A model generated the notes under the pieces. The model ran no database searches and was not told where the DNA came from. It was given only the letters and a program-made list of their open reading frames with translations. A stretch of 5,122 nucleotides of DNA, taken from positions 1 to 5,122 of the forward strand of contig PXSX01000124.1 in NCBI GenBank assembly GCA_003022655.1. Direction: 5' to 3'. This document shows, in pieces, positions 5,002 to 5,122 of this stretch (its first letter is position 1; each line of letters begins with the position of its first letter). Position numbers and translations under genes: made by a program. The DNA is from Bacteroidetes bacterium QH_1_64_81. Its GTDB lineage: Bacteria; Bacteroidota; Rhodothermia; Rhodothermales; Salinibacteraceae.

Positions 5002-5031
5002 ACTCCCAAATCCAAACTCCCAAATCCAAAC
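5002..5031. repeat. Heptamer-type repeat tract, right arm (perfect 14-bp tandem repeat)
   Basis: ACTCCCAAATCCAA is repeated exactly twice (5002-5015 and 5016-5029), followed by AC. Each 14-base unit is two related heptamers, ACTCCCA and AATCCAA. The tract is the inverted counterpart of the one at 4891-4916. Such degenerate heptamer series resemble the short tandem repeats described in intergenic DNA of cyanobacteria and some Bacteroidota. Confidence 0.7.
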
Positions 5032-5037
5032 TGCGGG

Positions 5038-5066
5038 CGGCCTATCCCCGCGTGTGCGGGGGCATC
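5038..5066. CRISPR. Solitary type I-E-like CRISPR repeat (orphan)
   Basis: The 29 bases starting CGGCCTATCCCCGCGTGTGC and ending GGGGGCATC match the length and core of type I-E repeats, with the perfect hairpin CCCCGC-GTGT-GCGGGG. The core ATCCCCGCGTGTGCGGGG agrees with common I-E repeats; the first and last few bases do not. No copy is found 61 bases on either side (around 4977 or 5099), and there are no cas genes, so this is not an array in this window. The hairpin lacks a T run on either strand, arguing against a terminator. It is either a degenerate relic, an isolated copy, or a chance likeness. Confidence 0.45.
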
Positions 5067-5122
5067 AGTTGAAGATTCGGCGGCAGAAGGCCGTGCGGCC
5101 CGGGCGACTGCCATGCTGGCGG

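Larger units (their letters stand above)
4721..5037. other. Intergenic region without a convincing gene
   Basis: Open frames here on both strands (for example plus 4719-5072 and minus 4869-5114) are composed of translated repeats and show no family likeness, so I call no gene. Small inverted repeats are present: AGCGA-CTCG-TCGCT at 4753-4766, 33 bases before the CREST ATG, and the perfect palindrome GCAGCGCTGC at 4831-4840. The promoter of the CREST gene should lie here, but I cannot identify it. Two heptamer-repeat tracts are listed separately. The last bases of the window (5067-5122) show nothing identifiable. Confidence 0.5.

Noticed and set aside
4719..5072. Plus-strand ORF of 117 codons
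   Set aside because: Its C-terminal part is a translation of the heptamer repeats and the CRISPR-like repeat, and its start overlaps the CREST gene start in antisense; no protein likeness.
5038..5122. A true CRISPR array at the right edge
   Set aside because: No second repeat appears at the expected 61-base distance in either direction, and no cas gene is present.

Overview
This window is high in GC. It carries four genes in a row on the minus strand that belong to an arginine-biosynthesis operon, read from right to left: argG (argininosuccinate synthase), an unrecognised P-loop protein, argC (N-acetyl-gamma-glutamyl-phosphate reductase), and the first 64 codons of an argD-type aminotransferase cut off by the left edge. 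Upstream of argG, also on the minus strand, is a small membrane protein of the CREST type (hemolysin III / PAQR / ceramidase-like). The acidic proteins, the near absence of Shine-Dalgarno sequences, the Bacteroidota-style ArgG motif and the degenerate heptamer repeats between genes all suggest a halophilic Rhodothermota/Bacteroidota relative such as Salinibacter. That assignment is inference; no marker gene proves it.

The most interesting stretch is the roughly 300 bases between the CREST gene and argG. Read on the minus strand it holds, in order: a sigma70-like promoter (TTGAAA, 17 bases, TACCGT); a 36-codon ORF starting only 3-4 bases after the predicted transcript start and containing 9 Arg codons, six of them CGA; a 12-bp hairpin whose loop region contains the stop codon of that ORF; a small GC hairpin; and a strong intrinsic terminator (13-bp stem, ACAC loop, T6 tract) whose T tract ends about 22 bases before the argG ATG. 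That gap is too short for another promoter, so argG transcription should have to read through the terminator. This is the layout of a leader-peptide attenuator responding to arginine, and it would be the control point for the operon.

The three gaps inside the operon (about 67-91 bases each) contain hairpins or degenerate short repeats instead of obvious promoters, which fits one long transcript. The BioD-like P-loop protein lying between argG and argC has no arginine-pathway role that I recognise.

The right end (4721-5122) appears non-coding. It has inverted heptamer-repeat tracts and one solitary sequence that looks like a type I-E CRISPR repeat, with no second copy in view.
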